Source of the DNA: CAYRZF01 sp964428805
GTDB lineage: Bacteria; Methylomirabilota; Methylomirabilia; Rokubacteriales; CSP1-6
Direction of reading: 5' to 3'
Assembly: GCA_964428805.1 (NCBI GenBank)
Contig: CAYRZF010000106.1
Location: 1-6,178 of the forward strand
DNA length: 6,178 bases
The first letter of the stretch is position 1; every line of letters starts with the position of its first letter. Made by a program: the position numbers and the translations under genes. Below the pieces are notes generated by a model. That model ran no database searches. It was not told where the DNA came from and worked only from the letters and a program-made list of their open reading frames with translations. Shown here piece after piece: positions 6,122 to 6,178 of the stretch.

Positions 6122-6162
6122 GGCTTCCGGACGCCTCTCCAATGTACCACCGGGCGGAAGCC
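6122..6162 (-). promoter_or_regulatory. Inverted repeat around a possible extended -10 upstream of mgtE
   Basis: Perfect 8-bp arms GGCTTCCG (6122-6129) and CGGAAGCC (6155-6162) are separated by 25 bp. Between them the minus strand has TGGTACATT (6149-6141), which fits an extended -10 (TGnTAnAnT-like) but has no good -35. If real, transcription would start near 6134 and the repeat could be an operator straddling the -10. Alternatively, if transcription begins further upstream, the arms would form a stem in the mgtE leader. The window ends 16 bp beyond, which limits the call. Confidence 0.3.
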
Positions 6163-6178
6163 CCCGGCCCCGGGGGGC

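Noticed and set aside
6163..6178. C/G-run at the right edge as a possible quadruplex or structured element
   Set aside because: Too short and truncated by the window; the runs alternate between strands and do not give four G-tracts.

Overview
The window is GC-rich bacterial chromosome with all four recognisable genes on the minus strand, tightly packed and with strong Shine-Dalgarno sites. Reading in the direction of transcription (high to low coordinates), they are a MgtE magnesium channel (4769-6091), a mitochondrial-type aconitase (2265-4511), an NADP-dependent isocitrate dehydrogenase (920-2173) and a malate dehydrogenase whose C-terminus runs off the left edge (1-892). The proteins are full length with intact active-site residues. 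I see no mobile element genes, RNA genes, CRISPR array or phage genes. The base composition and the combination of a mitochondrial-type aconitase with a type-3 malate dehydrogenase would fit an uncultured GC-rich soil or groundwater lineage such as Rokubacteria/Methylomirabilota. That placement is only a guess, because no marker gene is present.

Layout. Bases 6092-6178 hold the mgtE leader, with a good ribosome site and a weak extended -10 sitting inside an 8-bp inverted repeat. The 257-bp gap between mgtE and the aconitase start contains a stem-loop soon after the mgtE stop. It also holds a convincing sigma70-type promoter (TTGACC, 17 bp, TAGCGT) at 4613-4641 and a leader of roughly 95 nt with a strong hairpin at 4554-4583. 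The 91-bp aconitase-icd gap holds a 48-bp REP-like palindrome (2209-2256). An extra copy of its outer arm lies directly beside the icd ribosome site. The icd-mdh gap is 27 bp and includes a small AT-rich 7-bp tandem duplication.

Function. Aconitase (citrate to isocitrate), isocitrate dehydrogenase (isocitrate to 2-oxoglutarate) and malate dehydrogenase (malate/oxaloacetate) form a TCA-cycle operon, probably read from the promoter upstream of aconitase. Succinyl-CoA synthetase genes often follow mdh in such clusters, but that lies outside the window. MgtE is probably a separate transcription unit. Isocitrate dehydrogenase uses a divalent metal-isocitrate complex, so the neighbourhood is at least compatible, but no functional link is shown.

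This is mainly an ordinary housekeeping region. The items most worth a second look are non-coding: the REP-like palindrome with its third arm copy at the icd ribosome site, and the structured aconitase leader. I found no credible new biological system.
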